This document shows positions 34,400 through 43,029 of a stretch of DNA of 64,000 bases, one piece after another. Positions within the stretch are counted from its first letter, which is position 1. Every line of letters starts with the position of its first letter. The stretch is from an uncultured Thalassotalea sp. (GTDB lineage Bacteria; Pseudomonadota; Gammaproteobacteria; Enterobacterales; Alteromonadaceae). The notes beneath the pieces are model-generated. The model was given only the letters and a program-made list of their open reading frames with translations, did no database searches and was not told where the DNA came from. The translations under genes were made by a program, and so were the position numbers. The stretch lies in NCBI GenBank assembly GCA_947502355.1, contig CANMZP010000002.1, positions 1 through 64,000 of the forward strand, given 5' to 3'.

Positions 34400-36136
34400 T
34401 TAGTGAGCGTGAGCTTCACCAGCACCTTTCGGAATTCTAAAGTTTTCAACTAATTGCTGAATATGCGCTGGCGCTTCGCCGGTTAATTTACATACTGCAA
34501 ATGCTACCCCAAAGTTCACAAGTGCACCGACCGCACCGAAGGCATTTGGTGAAATACCAAAGAACCAGTTCTCTTCAAGGCCACCTAAAAATGAGGTGCC
34601 AGGAATGAACATAATGCCTTTGTGCTGGAATACGTACAGCATGGTGATACCAATACCACTACACATACCGGCAACCGCTGCTTTACCACTCATTTTCTTC
34701 GAGAAGATACCCATCATAAGCGCAGGGAAAATACTCGATGCAGCTAGACCAAAGGCAAGTGCCACGGTCCCTGCGGCAAAGCCAGGCGGATTGAGCCCCA
34801 GATAGCCGGAAACCAAAATTGAGATGGTCATGACAATTCGACCGGCCAGTAATTCATTCTTCTCAGATAAGTCTGGGGTTAGTACCCCTTTCATTAAGTC
34901 ATGCGATACCGAGGAGGATATGGCCAATAATAAACCTGCTGCCGTTGAAAGTGCTGCCGCTAAACCACCGGCTGCCACTAAGGCAATCACCCAGTTTGGC
35001 AAGTTCGCAATCGCCGGATTGGCAAGTACCATGATGTCGCGGTCAACTTTAACCATTTCATTGGTTTTGGCATCTGCAACATATTGTACTTTGCCGTCAC
35101 CGTTTTTATCTTCAAACTTAAGTAAACCGGTTTGCTCCCAGTCTTTAAACCACTGTGGACGCTCTTCGTAAACCATGTGCTGACCTGCACTTGGCTCGAT
35201 TGTGTTCATTAGGTTAAGACGTGCCATGGCACCAACAGCTGGTGCTACGGTGTAAAGTAAGGCGATAAAAACTAAAGCATAACCTGCTGAAGAACGTGCC
35301 GCTTTTACCGAAGGAACAGTGAAGAAACGCATGATTACGTGCGGTAAACCCGCCGTACCAATCATTAATGACATGGTGTAAGCGAACATGTTTAAGGTGC
35401 CACCCATGTTATCGGTAGTGTACTCTTTAAACCCTAAATCGGTTACCACCATATCGAGCTTATCAAGCAAGTAAACGCCACTGCCATCGGCTAGCGTGCT
35501 ACCCAATCCAAGTTGTGGAATTGGGTTACCGGTTAATTGCAATGAGATAAAGATTGCTGGAATGGTGTAAGCAAAAATCAATACACAGTACTGAGCGATT
35601 TGCGTATAGGTAATGCCTTTCATGCCACCTAATACCGCATACACCCAAACTACCATCATACCGATGCCTAAACCTAAACCGTAATCCACTTCTAAGAAGC
35701 GAGAGAAGGCAACACCAACCCCTTTCATTTGACCAATGATGTAGGTTAATGACGCGATAATTAAACAAATAACGGCAACGATACGTGCGGTTTTTGAATA
35801 GTAACGGTCACTAATAAACTCCGGCACGGTAAATTTACCGTGTTTACGCATATAGGGGGCTAGCAACATGGCTAACAATACGTAACCACCAGTCCAACCC
35901 ATTAGGAAAACCGAACCACCGTAACCTAAAAAGGCAATTAAACCGGCCATTGAAATAAACGATGCCGCACTCATCCAGTCAGCACCAATCGCCATACCAT
36001 TTTGAATAGGCGTTACACCACCACCGGCAACATAGAAGTCACTGGTTGAACCCGCTCGTGCCCACCAGGCAATCGCAAAGTATAAGGCAAATGAGCCGAA
36101 TACCGCTATGTAGGTATATAGTTTTAACTCATCCAT
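34400..36136 (-). CDS. ActP-like sodium:solute symporter, large subunit
   Basis: The 578-residue protein is a solute:sodium symporter with thirteen membrane helices. Its start (T-S-D-F-Y-V-A-G-G-G-V-T-P-I-Q-N-G-M-A-I-G-A-D-W-M-S-A-A-S-F) and the G-L-P-H-V-I-M-R-F-F-T-V P motif are those of ActP-type acetate permeases; the VC_2705 subfamily, which has a small DUF4212 partner, fits best. A soluble insert with an acidic E-D-K-N-G-D-G-K stretch near residues 330-350 looks like an EF-hand-like loop. The DUF4212 gene ends one base before it, so the two form a pair. It should bring acetate or pyruvate in with sodium. Confidence 0.88.
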   Translation of the reverse strand: MDELKLYTYIAVFGSFALYFAIAWWARAGSTSDFYVAGGGVTPIQNGMAIGADWMSAASFISMAGLIAFLGYGGSVFLMGWTGGYVLLAMLLAPYMRKHGKFTVPEFISDRYYSKTARIVAVICLIIASLTYIIGQMKGVGVAFSRFLEVDYGLGLGIGMMVVWVYAVLGGMKGITYTQIAQYCVLIFAYTIPAIFISLQLTGNPIPQLGLGSTLADGSGVYLLDKLDMVVTDLGFKEYTTDNMGGTLNMFAYTMSLMIGTAGLPHVIMRFFTVPSVKAARSSAGYALVFIALLYTVAPAVGAMARLNLMNTIEPSAGQHMVYEERPQWFKDWEQTGLLKFEDKNGDGKVQYVADAKTNEMVKVDRDIMVLANPAIANLPNWVIALVAAGGLAAALSTAAGLLLAISSSVSHDLMKGVLTPDLSEKNELLAGRIVMTISILVSGYLGLNPPGFAAGTVALAFGLAASSIFPALMMGIFSKKMSGKAAVAGMCSGIGITMLYVFQHKGIMFIPGTSFLGGLEENWFFGISPNAFGAVGALVNFGVAFAVCKLTGEAPAHIQQLVENFRIPKGAGEAHAH

Positions 36137-36137
36137 T

Positions 36138-36389
36138 TTATTCTTCCTCTACCTTGTATTTTTTATCGAGTTTATTCATTTGCGCGGTGTACCAGAATAT
36201 CAAACCGACAAATACGTAAATGGAACCTTGCTGGGCAAACCAAAAGCCCAATTTATATCCACCTAAACGAATTTCGTTTAGTGGTTCTACTAGCAATAAG
36301 CCAAAGCCAAATGAAACTACAAACCAAATGACAAGGCAGATGAGGATCAGGCGTAAATTTTCCGCCCAGTAACTGTTTTCACTCTCCAC
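36138..36389 (-). CDS. DUF4212 small subunit of the sodium symporter
   Basis: This 83-residue protein has two membrane helices and the DUF4212 pattern: YWAENLRLILICLVIWFVVSF, then P-L-N-E-I-R-L-G-G-Y-K-L-G-F-W-F-A-Q-Q-G-S-I-Y-V-F. Such small proteins accompany large symporters of the VC_2705 type. It ends one base before the symporter start, so they are cotranslated. The two are divergent from the cNMP/CBS gene and carry the AGTCTA motif in the region between. Confidence 0.9.
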   Translation of the reverse strand: MESENSYWAENLRLILICLVIWFVVSFGFGLLLVEPLNEIRLGGYKLGFWFAQQGSIYVFVGLIFWYTAQMNKLDKKYKVEEE

Positions 36390-36477
36390 GATGTTCTCCT
36401 GTTTTTTTTAACCAATTTTTATCGTTATTATTTTTTTCGTTCTTTAAAACCTTAACAACGAACTTTCAATAAAAACA

Positions 36478-36495
36478 TTAAACTTTAGTCTATAG
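36478..36495. promoter_or_regulatory. AGTCTA-type motif between symporter operon and cNMP/CBS gene
   Basis: TTAAACTTTAGTCTATAG holds ACTTTAGTCTA, inverse TAGACTAAAGT, and continues as AGTCTATAGTC, a loose tandem of the motif seen before crbR. It lies between divergent genes 36389 (minus) and 36572 (plus), so it could act on either. Confidence 0.4.
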
Positions 36496-36571
36496 TCGGT
36501 GGTTTTTAATTGTGTTTCAGGCGTTTATCTATTACAAAATAATGGGTATTGGAACTTTTTAGGCAGCAAAC

Positions 36572-38461
36572 ATGAGCACTGAACTCACCGATGTTAAGGA
36601 CTTTATTAAGGCGATTGCACCATTTGATGGTTTGACGGAGTCTCTCCTTAGTGCACTGATTAAGGAAATCAGTATCTGTTATGTACGTGAAGGGGAGCAA
36701 TTACCGGCACAGGGTATAGACAAGCCCAGTTTGTATGTTATTCGCAAAGGCTCATTAAGATCGGCCAATAAAAATAATGAGCTTATTGGTAAGTTTGCCG
36801 AAGGCGATATTTGTGCGCTCTTTTGCTCTGAGCAACAACGCACAGAACAACAACAAACAGAGCAACAGTACACAGGGCAAAACGAAGATCTGATGGTGAC
36901 GGCAGAAGAAGATACCTTGCTGTATGCCATTGACTTTGATGGCTTAAAAACCGTGTGCCAATCCTTCCCAAACATCGTTGAGTTTTTTAGTGCCAGTGCC
37001 GCCAATCGGTTATCCAAAAAAGTGGCCGAAATTAATGAGCAGGCGGTTGTTGCCTCCACCTTAATGAATACCGCCATTAGTCATTTTTATCACGGTCCAG
37101 CCGTCACCATTGATGTCGATGAGAGCATTCAGGCCGCCGCCATAAAAATGACCGAGTTGAATTTTTCCTGTTTGTTGGTGGTAAAAGATGATGCTTTGGT
37201 TGGTATTGTTACCGATAAAGACTTCCGTCGCCGCTGCATTGCGCAAGGGTTGTCATTAACGGCACCCGTTGGAGACATCATGAGTGAAAGTGTGCACATG
37301 ATAGATGTTAAGGCGCGAGCTTATGACGCTTTAATTAAGATGAACAGTGCTGGCATTCATCATCTTCCGGTTGGTAAAAATGGCCAACTTGCCGGCATGG
37401 TCACCATTACCGATTTAATGAAGCAAGAAGGCCATAATGCGGTAAATATGTCGTCGATGATCGCCAAAGCGCACAGCGTTGATGAGTTGGCAAACATTGC
37501 TAAGTTATTACCAAAATTGCAAATTAGCATGCGCAAGTTGGGCACAACGGCTGAAAATGTGGGTAAAACCATGAGTGCCATTACCAATGCCTTTACTCGC
37601 AAATTAATCGCCATGGCCATCGAAAAGTTTGGCGATGCACCGGTGCCGTTTGCTTGGGTAAGTGCGGGCTCGCAAGCGCGACAAGAACAAACCGTAAACT
37701 CTGATCAGGACAATGCGCTTATCATTGACGATGCCATGCAATCTAAAGATGAGCCGTGGTTTAAGCAACTGGCCGAATTTGTGTGTGATGGTCTGGCTGA
37801 ATGTGGTTATGTCTATTGCCCTGGCAATGTCATGGCCAGCAACGATAAATGGCGACAGAAGCAAGCCGTATGGCAAGGCTATTTTGATAAATGGGTTAAT
37901 CAGCCCGAACCGCTTGCGTTAATGAATAGCAGCATCTTTTTTGATTTAAATACCGTCTACGGTGAAGAGCGATACCTGCAAGCACTTCGGGAAAGGGTGC
38001 TGGCAAAAACGCAACGAAACACCTTGTTTTTGGCCCATCTATCGGCCAATGCCGTTAAGTTGAGGCCGCCACTGGGGTTCTTTCGCGATTTTGTCTTAAT
38101 CGATAACGGCAAGCATAAAAAAACACTCGATTTAAAACATAATGGCATTGCCCCCATTGTTGATTTAGCACGAATTTATGCCCTTTCTGAAGGCATTTGT
38201 GAAGTAAATACCCTAGAGCGGCTTAAACAGGCTGCGGGCACACCATCACTTAGCAAAGATGCGGCGGGGAGTTTGATATCGGCTTTTGAGTTTTTAACCA
38301 TGCTAAAGGTTGAACATCAGGTAGATCAACTGTTAGCAGACGATGACACCGATAACTATCTGGCCCCTAATGCGTTATCTCAATTGGATCGAGAGCATTT
38401 AAAGGATGCCTTTAAAGTAATAAAAAGCATGCAAAGCGTAAGGCAAACAACCTATGGTTAA
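36572..38461 (+). CDS. cNMP-binding, CBS-pair, DUF294 nucleotidyltransferase protein
   Basis: This 629-residue protein has a cyclic-nucleotide-binding-like domain (about residues 12-140), a CBS pair (about 165-290, G-I-V-T-D-K-D-F and G-M-V-T-I-T-D-L), a DUF294 nucleotidyltransferase domain (about 320-470, with G-S-Q-A-R-Q-E-Q-T-V-N-S-D-Q-D-N-A-L-I as the G-S...D-x-D core) and a DUF294 C-terminal domain. Such proteins are often encoded beside acetate or symporter genes. A short EQQRT/EQQQT/EQQYT repeat (residues 87-101) interrupts the first domain. It is likely a ligand sensor with GlnD-like transferase, acting in the acetate system. Confidence 0.88.
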   Translation: MSTELTDVKDFIKAIAPFDGLTESLLSALIKEISICYVREGEQLPAQGIDKPSLYVIRKGSLRSANKNNELIGKFAEGDICALFCSEQQRTEQQQTEQQYTGQNEDLMVTAEEDTLLYAIDFDGLKTVCQSFPNIVEFFSASAANRLSKKVAEINEQAVVASTLMNTAISHFYHGPAVTIDVDESIQAAAIKMTELNFSCLLVVKDDALVGIVTDKDFRRRCIAQGLSLTAPVGDIMSESVHMIDVKARAYDALIKMNSAGIHHLPVGKNGQLAGMVTITDLMKQEGHNAVNMSSMIAKAHSVDELANIAKLLPKLQISMRKLGTTAENVGKTMSAITNAFTRKLIAMAIEKFGDAPVPFAWVSAGSQARQEQTVNSDQDNALIIDDAMQSKDEPWFKQLAEFVCDGLAECGYVYCPGNVMASNDKWRQKQAVWQGYFDKWVNQPEPLALMNSSIFFDLNTVYGEERYLQALRERVLAKTQRNTLFLAHLSANAVKLRPPLGFFRDFVLIDNGKHKKTLDLKHNGIAPIVDLARIYALSEGICEVNTLERLKQAAGTPSLSKDAAGSLISAFEFLTMLKVEHQVDQLLADDDTDNYLAPNALSQLDREHLKDAFKVIKSMQSVRQTTYG

Positions 38462-38487
38462 ATTAAACATTACCGGGCGAGATTGCT

Positions 38488-39177
38488 ATGTTTTTTGAAC
38501 GATGGTTTGGCTTAAATGCCAAGCGCTTAAGGCTTTTGGAAAAAGCCCCGAAGGGTCCGTTGAAAGACTTTTTAGCGGTGCCCTTTCCTGAATCTGATAC
38601 GCCCATTAAACACGTGGATATGCTGGCGTTAGATTTTGAAACAACCGGCTTGCAACCAAGCAAAGATCATATTCTGTCGATGGGGTTTACCAGCTTAAGC
38701 AATGGGGTGATCACCTTAAAGGACAGTCAGCATTTGTTGGTTAATAATCAAATGAACTTGGATCGCGACAACGTGAAAATTCATCAAATTACTGACTCCG
38801 AGCAGGCTTCTGGTGAGCCCTTGGCGGTTGTCGTTGAGGCTTTGCTGCAGCAATTAGCAGGTAAGGTAATGTTGGTCCATTATGCTCAGGTTGAAAGAAC
38901 CTTCTTACAGCAAGCTTGCTTACATTTGTATGGCATGGTGCCCGTGTTTCCCATTATTGATACCTTGTTGGTGGCAAAACGCCGCTTTGATTTAAGTGAC
39001 ACTTCTTATGATCCGTCTAGGCTCAGGCTGGTTAATCTGCGTGAAGAGTTTCAACTGCCTGCTCATCACGAACACAATGCATTAAATGATGCGATTGCCA
39101 CAGGTGAGCTTCTGCTTGCGCAATTACAGCAATCAGAACAGGGCATGAATACTCCCCTCAAAAACCTGCTCGTTTAA
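38488..39177 (+). CDS. DnaQ-like 3'-5' exonuclease
   Basis: The 229-residue protein has the DEDDh exonuclease motifs: L-D-F-E-T-T-G (ExoI) near residue 50, H-Y-A-Q-V-E-R-T-F (ExoII) and H-H-E-H-N-A-L-N-D-A-I-A-T (ExoIII with the catalytic histidine). It is similar to the epsilon subunit of DNA polymerase III and commonly sits downstream of the cNMP/CBS/DUF294 gene, as it does here with a 26-base gap. It may trim nucleic acid ends; its part in the acetate block is unclear. Confidence 0.9.
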   Translation: MFFERWFGLNAKRLRLLEKAPKGPLKDFLAVPFPESDTPIKHVDMLALDFETTGLQPSKDHILSMGFTSLSNGVITLKDSQHLLVNNQMNLDRDNVKIHQITDSEQASGEPLAVVVEALLQQLAGKVMLVHYAQVERTFLQQACLHLYGMVPVFPIIDTLLVAKRRFDLSDTSYDPSRLRLVNLREEFQLPAHHEHNALNDAIATGELLLAQLQQSEQGMNTPLKNLLV

Positions 39178-39198
39178 CGGCTCTTTCTCTTCCTTTAC

Positions 39199-39239
39199 CG
39201 GCTGTGCAGTTCTGAATCGCTACAGCCGTGTGTTTTTTA
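39199..39239 (+). terminator. Terminator-like hairpin after the exonuclease gene
   Basis: CGGCTGT (39199-39205) can pair with ACAGCCG (39222-39228) around a 16-base loop, and TGTGTTTTTT follows. It fits as the end of the cNMP/CBS-exonuclease transcript. Confidence 0.6.
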
Positions 39240-39249
39240 CGCTCAAATA

Positions 39250-39338
39250 TTAGACCTTAGTGGTAACAATCGAGTGTAAAGTAAATGAAAACCGTGTAAA
39301 TATAGAAAGTTAATAAAATGTAGACTTAGGTCTAATAG
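39250..39338. promoter_or_regulatory. Two TAGAC-type motifs before acs
   Basis: TTAGACCTTAG (39250-39260) and, 70 bases on, TAGACTTAGGTCTA (39321-39334, inverse TAGACCTAAGTCTA) stand before the acs start. The second is a near-perfect inverted repeat (TAGAC with GTCTA), and the first matches it as TTAGACCT[T/A]AGT. They share the core seen before crbR and the symporter pair. Confidence 0.5.
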
Positions 39339-39436
39339 CCAAGCGCGGCAAATAAATCTACCTTTTATGATAACAACAATATAAGGGCATCCTAAAAATA
39401 ATAATCTAAGCCCGTCAGATAATTATGGAGAGTAAA

Positions 39437-41332
39437 ATGACTCATTCTGATAAAAGCGAAATGTTTTATCCAAGTCCGGAAGTTTTAGAGCAAGCGAACG
39501 TTACTGAATACGAAAAGCTGTATCAATACTCGGTTGAAAACCGTGAAGAATTTTGGGCTGAACAAGCAGATACCTTAAACTGGTTTAAAAAATGGGACAC
39601 CGTATTGGACGAGTCCAATGCCCCCATGTACAAATGGTTTGATGGCGGTGAAATCAATATCGTCCATAACGCCATTGACCGTCACCTTGAAAACGCCAAC
39701 CGCAATAAAATGGCGATCATCTGGGAAGGTGAAAACGGTGAAAAGCGTAACTTCTCATATAACGGCTTAAACCGTGAAGTGTGTCAATTTGCCAATGTAT
39801 TAAAGAGTATGGGTGTTGATAAAGGCGATATCGTAACCATCTACATGCCGCAAATACCGGAACTTGTTTTTGCCATGCTTGCTTGTGCCAAAATTGGTGC
39901 CATTCACTCGGTTGTTTACGGTGGTTTTAGTACCGAAGCATTGGCCAATCGTATTGATGATGCACACAGTCGAGTATTAATTACCGCCGATGGTGGTATG
40001 CGTCGCGGTAAGAAAATTGATTTGAAGAAAATTGCCGATGATGCCATGAAACGCACGCCAAGTATTGAAGTTTGTATCTGTGTTAAAAACAATGGTTTAG
40101 ACGTTGAAATGGAGCCAACTCGTGATTTTTGGTTGCATGACTTATTGGCCTTGCCGATTGCTGGCGCTAAATGTGAAACGGAAAAGACCAGCGCTGAAGA
40201 TCCATTATTTATTCTGTATACATCGGGTACTACCGGCTCTCCAAAAGGTATGGTGCATACCCATGGTGGTTATGCAGTATATACCTCTACTACGCATCGC
40301 ATGGCGTTTGATATTAAACCGCAAGATCGCTGGTGGTGTGCCGCCGATCCAGGCTGGATCACGGGCCACAGTTACATTGTTTACGGGCCATTAATTAATG
40401 GTGCCACCATCATGCTTTACGATGGTGCACCCAACTACCCTTATCCAAACCGTTGGTGGCAAATCATTGAAAACTACGGCATCAACATCCTGTACACGTC
40501 GCCTACCGCAATACGTGGTTTGATGCGCTTTGGTGAGCGTTGGCCGAAGAAACACGACCTATCGAGTCTGCGCTTATTAGGTAGTGTGGGTGAGCCAATT
40601 AACCCAGAAGCATGGCGTTGGTACCACCATGTGATAGGCAATGATAAGTGTCCAATTATTGATACTTGGTGGCAAACTGAAACCGGTGGATTCATGATCT
40701 GTCCTTTACCAATTACTCCTTTGAAACCGGGTTCAGCCACTAAACCTTTCTTTGGTAATGAAATGGAAATCGTTAACGATGACGGTGATGAAGTGGGTCC
40801 AAACGAAGAAGGTAAGCTGATTATTAAAAACCCTTGGCCAGGTATGGCACGTACGGTATTTAAAGATGACCAACGTTATAAAGACTTGTACTGGAGCCAA
40901 AAAGGTGGTCAATGGCGTTACCTTGCCGGCGACAGTGCTAAGAAAGACGAAGATGGCTACATCTGGGTAATTGGCCGCATGGATGAAGTACTAAAAGTGA
41001 GTGGTTACCGTTTGGGTACCGCTGAAATTGAAAGTGCCTTAGTGAGCCACCCGGACGTAACCGAAGCGGCAGCCATTGGTTTACCGCATGAACTAAAAGG
41101 TAATGCAATTCATACCTACGTCATGCTTAGAGATGGTGTTGCTGGTGATAAGAAACTGATCAACGAACTAAAAGATCATGTTGGCACCGAAATGGGGAAA
41201 ATTGCCACACCAGAAGATGTGCAGTTTGTTGAAGCCTTACCAAAAACCCGTTCCGGCAAAATCATGCGCCGTGTTTTAAAAGCTCGTGCTCTTGGTCAGG
41301 ATGAAGGCGATTTAAGTACACTAGAAGAATAG
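39437..41332 (+). CDS. acs: Acetyl-CoA synthetase
   Basis: This 631-residue ANL enzyme makes acetyl-CoA from acetate, ATP and CoA. It has the AMP-binding motif Y-T-S-G-T-T-G-S-P-K-G, the Y/W-W-x-T-E-T motif (WWQTETGG), G-D at the hinge (YLAGDSAKKDEDGYIWVIGRMDEVLKVSGYRLGTAEIE) and the C-terminal P-K-T-R-S-G-K-I-M-R-R with the lysine that is acetylated to control the enzyme. The ATG at 39437 has GGAGAG five bases upstream and is a better start than the in-frame ATG at 39425. It stands alone, with two motif copies upstream and a porin gene downstream. Confidence 0.95.
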   Translation: MTHSDKSEMFYPSPEVLEQANVTEYEKLYQYSVENREEFWAEQADTLNWFKKWDTVLDESNAPMYKWFDGGEINIVHNAIDRHLENANRNKMAIIWEGENGEKRNFSYNGLNREVCQFANVLKSMGVDKGDIVTIYMPQIPELVFAMLACAKIGAIHSVVYGGFSTEALANRIDDAHSRVLITADGGMRRGKKIDLKKIADDAMKRTPSIEVCICVKNNGLDVEMEPTRDFWLHDLLALPIAGAKCETEKTSAEDPLFILYTSGTTGSPKGMVHTHGGYAVYTSTTHRMAFDIKPQDRWWCAADPGWITGHSYIVYGPLINGATIMLYDGAPNYPYPNRWWQIIENYGINILYTSPTAIRGLMRFGERWPKKHDLSSLRLLGSVGEPINPEAWRWYHHVIGNDKCPIIDTWWQTETGGFMICPLPITPLKPGSATKPFFGNEMEIVNDDGDEVGPNEEGKLIIKNPWPGMARTVFKDDQRYKDLYWSQKGGQWRYLAGDSAKKDEDGYIWVIGRMDEVLKVSGYRLGTAEIESALVSHPDVTEAAAIGLPHELKGNAIHTYVMLRDGVAGDKKLINELKDHVGTEMGKIATPEDVQFVEALPKTRSGKIMRRVLKARALGQDEGDLSTLEE

Positions 41333-41352
41333 TACCGCCAAATACCCATTTA

Positions 41353-41371
41353 AGGGGGAGTTTCTCCCCCT
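41353..41371 (+). terminator. Hairpin after acs
   Basis: AGGGGGAG (41353-41360) and CTCCCCCT (41364-41371) form a perfect eight-base stem with a TTT loop. No T run follows, so it may act as a weak terminator or protect the acs message. Confidence 0.5.
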
Positions 41372-41557
41372 GATATTCGCTTGGAGTCATTATTTAGAGG
41401 TTTATTGATAAGCCTCAAGGCAAAGTTGTACCTGAAAAAAGTAATATCTCCCGGTTTTACAGAAAGTAACAATAAATAACATTCTAAATTTACTAAATGA
41501 ATATCGTCTAAACCCTTGTAATGAAGTATGGCTTATTAGTCGATAAGGAGAGAAAAC

Positions 41558-42619
41558 ATGTTAACTCGAAATAAACTTGCTTTAGCGACTGGTTTAGCTC
41601 TTATGGCCAGCTCGGCACATGCTGGATACACTTTTCAAATTAATGAAGAGGACAGCATTACGTTTGGTGGTTACATTAAGATTGATGCACGTTATGTCGA
41701 TGGTGACGTCGCCTACCAGGATTTTTGGACTGGTGGTGGTAGCGTGTTAAGTGACGACAATTCAAAGCTAAAAATGTTTGCCAATGAATCGCGCTTTAAT
41801 ATGAAAATGGTGCATGGTGAAGTAACGGGCTTTATTGAAATGGATTTTTATGGCGGCGGTGGTAATGAAATCATCTCTAACTCATCGCACCCGCGCCTAC
41901 GTCACGCCACCATTAGTTACGACAAGTATGTTTTTGGTCAAACCTGGTCAACGTTTATGAACACCAGCTCATTAGTTGAGAGTGTGGATTTTGCTGGTCC
42001 ATTAGTGGCGCAGCCGTTTGTTCGTAATACGATGATTCGTTATAGCCATAACGGTTTCTCGTTTGCCATTGAAAACCCGGAAACGTTTGGTAATGACATG
42101 ATTGATGACAGCCCTGATGCCGACTCTGCCAATGATGAATTACCGGATTTTATTGCCAAATACCAATTAAAAGGCGATTGGGGTAACGTATCGGTTGCGG
42201 GTTTATTCCGCCAATTAAACTTTGACGATGGCAGTGATGAGACTGGCGTTGGTGTGTCTGTTGCGGGTCGCATTAATACGGTTGGCAAAGACGATTTCCG
42301 TTTTGTGGTAAGTACGGGTGAATTAGGTCGTTATGTTGGTGTTACGGCGGCACCAGATGTATACAACGGTGAAGTGGAAGAGTCTACTTCGGTTGTGGTT
42401 GCTTACCGTCACTTCTGGAATAAAGACATTCGCAGTAATGCCTTTTACGGTTACACCGATACCGACGAGAGTGATCGCGAGCGCTCGCATTATGGTGTGA
42501 ATGTATTTAAAGATTACACCAAACAGTTATCTTTCGGTTTCGAGTTGGGTAACTATGATATGGACGATAAGGATGCCAGCTCCTGGTATGGACAATTTTC
42601 TGCCAAATTTGTCCTGTAA
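41558..42619 (+). CDS. Porin, trimeric outer-membrane type
   Basis: The 353-residue protein has a signal peptide (MLTRNKLALATGLALMASSAHA, cleaved before GYTFQ) and a beta-barrel pattern with a terminal aromatic-rich strand ending S-A-K-F-V-L. The start DSITFGGYIKIDARYVDGD and the G-Q-T-W-S-T-F-M-N motif suit the DcaP-like or porin-4 outer-membrane families, which pass small acids. A strong ribosome site AAGGAGAG precedes the ATG. It follows acs and may pass acetate or similar compounds through the outer membrane; that is inferred from position. Confidence 0.85.
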   Translation: MLTRNKLALATGLALMASSAHAGYTFQINEEDSITFGGYIKIDARYVDGDVAYQDFWTGGGSVLSDDNSKLKMFANESRFNMKMVHGEVTGFIEMDFYGGGGNEIISNSSHPRLRHATISYDKYVFGQTWSTFMNTSSLVESVDFAGPLVAQPFVRNTMIRYSHNGFSFAIENPETFGNDMIDDSPDADSANDELPDFIAKYQLKGDWGNVSVAGLFRQLNFDDGSDETGVGVSVAGRINTVGKDDFRFVVSTGELGRYVGVTAAPDVYNGEVEESTSVVVAYRHFWNKDIRSNAFYGYTDTDESDRERSHYGVNVFKDYTKQLSFGFELGNYDMDDKDASSWYGQFSAKFVL

Positions 42620-42692
42620 CGGCTAATCGCTAGTTACTTAGGACGCTGGTTATTCAGTCGGGGTGTTCCATAATTTACTCCGATTGTTTTTA

Positions 42693-42721
42693 GGGGAAGC
42701 TTAACGCTTCCCCTTTTTTTT
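42693..42721 (+). terminator. Strong rho-independent terminator of the porin gene
   Basis: GGGGAAGC (42693-42700) and GCTTCCCC (42706-42713) form a perfect eight-base stem with a TTAAC loop, followed by eight T residues. Confidence 0.92.
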
Positions 42722-42875
42722 GCACAGGGATGTGCTTATCCTGCGATCACAAGGACGTGACAGAGCAGGGCTTGCACAGGGATATGCTTATCCAGAGATC
42801 ACAAGGACGTGAAAGAGCAGGGTTTGCATAGGGATGTGCTTATCCTGCGATCACAAGGACGTGAAAGAGCAGGGC
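42720..42875 (+). repeat. Three tandem 52 base REP-like repeats
   Basis: Three head-to-tail copies start at 42720, 42772 and 42824, each of 52 bases, with a few differences. Each holds GGATxTGCTTATCC, whose ends GGAT and ATCC can pair, and the conserved GATCACAAGGACGTGA. They lie directly after a terminator, as intergenic repeat families usually do. A fourth copy breaks off after TTG. Confidence 0.9.
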
Positions 42876-43029
42876 TTGTGCTGAGTTGCTGCTTTAAACC
42901 AATATTCTGTTAATACGGGATATTATCTATTTCCGTATTGTCAACTTAAGTCGGATGTTCTTCTTTTTTAAGGCATTTCAGGTTAACCTACTAACAGAGA
43001 AAAATAAAAAAACATAAGCTGAGAGTCGT

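Noticed and set aside
36679-37077. A minus strand frame rich in cysteine and serine opposite the cNMP/CBS gene
   Set aside because: It is antisense to the EQQ repeat, and its low-complexity Cys/Val/Ser run is only the complement of that repeat.
40104-40394. A second reading frame within acs
   Set aside because: It is an overlapping shadow frame in a highly conserved enzyme gene, without any start signal.
42720-42875. CRISPR array
   Set aside because: The three units are contiguous copies with no variable spacers between them, and no cas gene is near.
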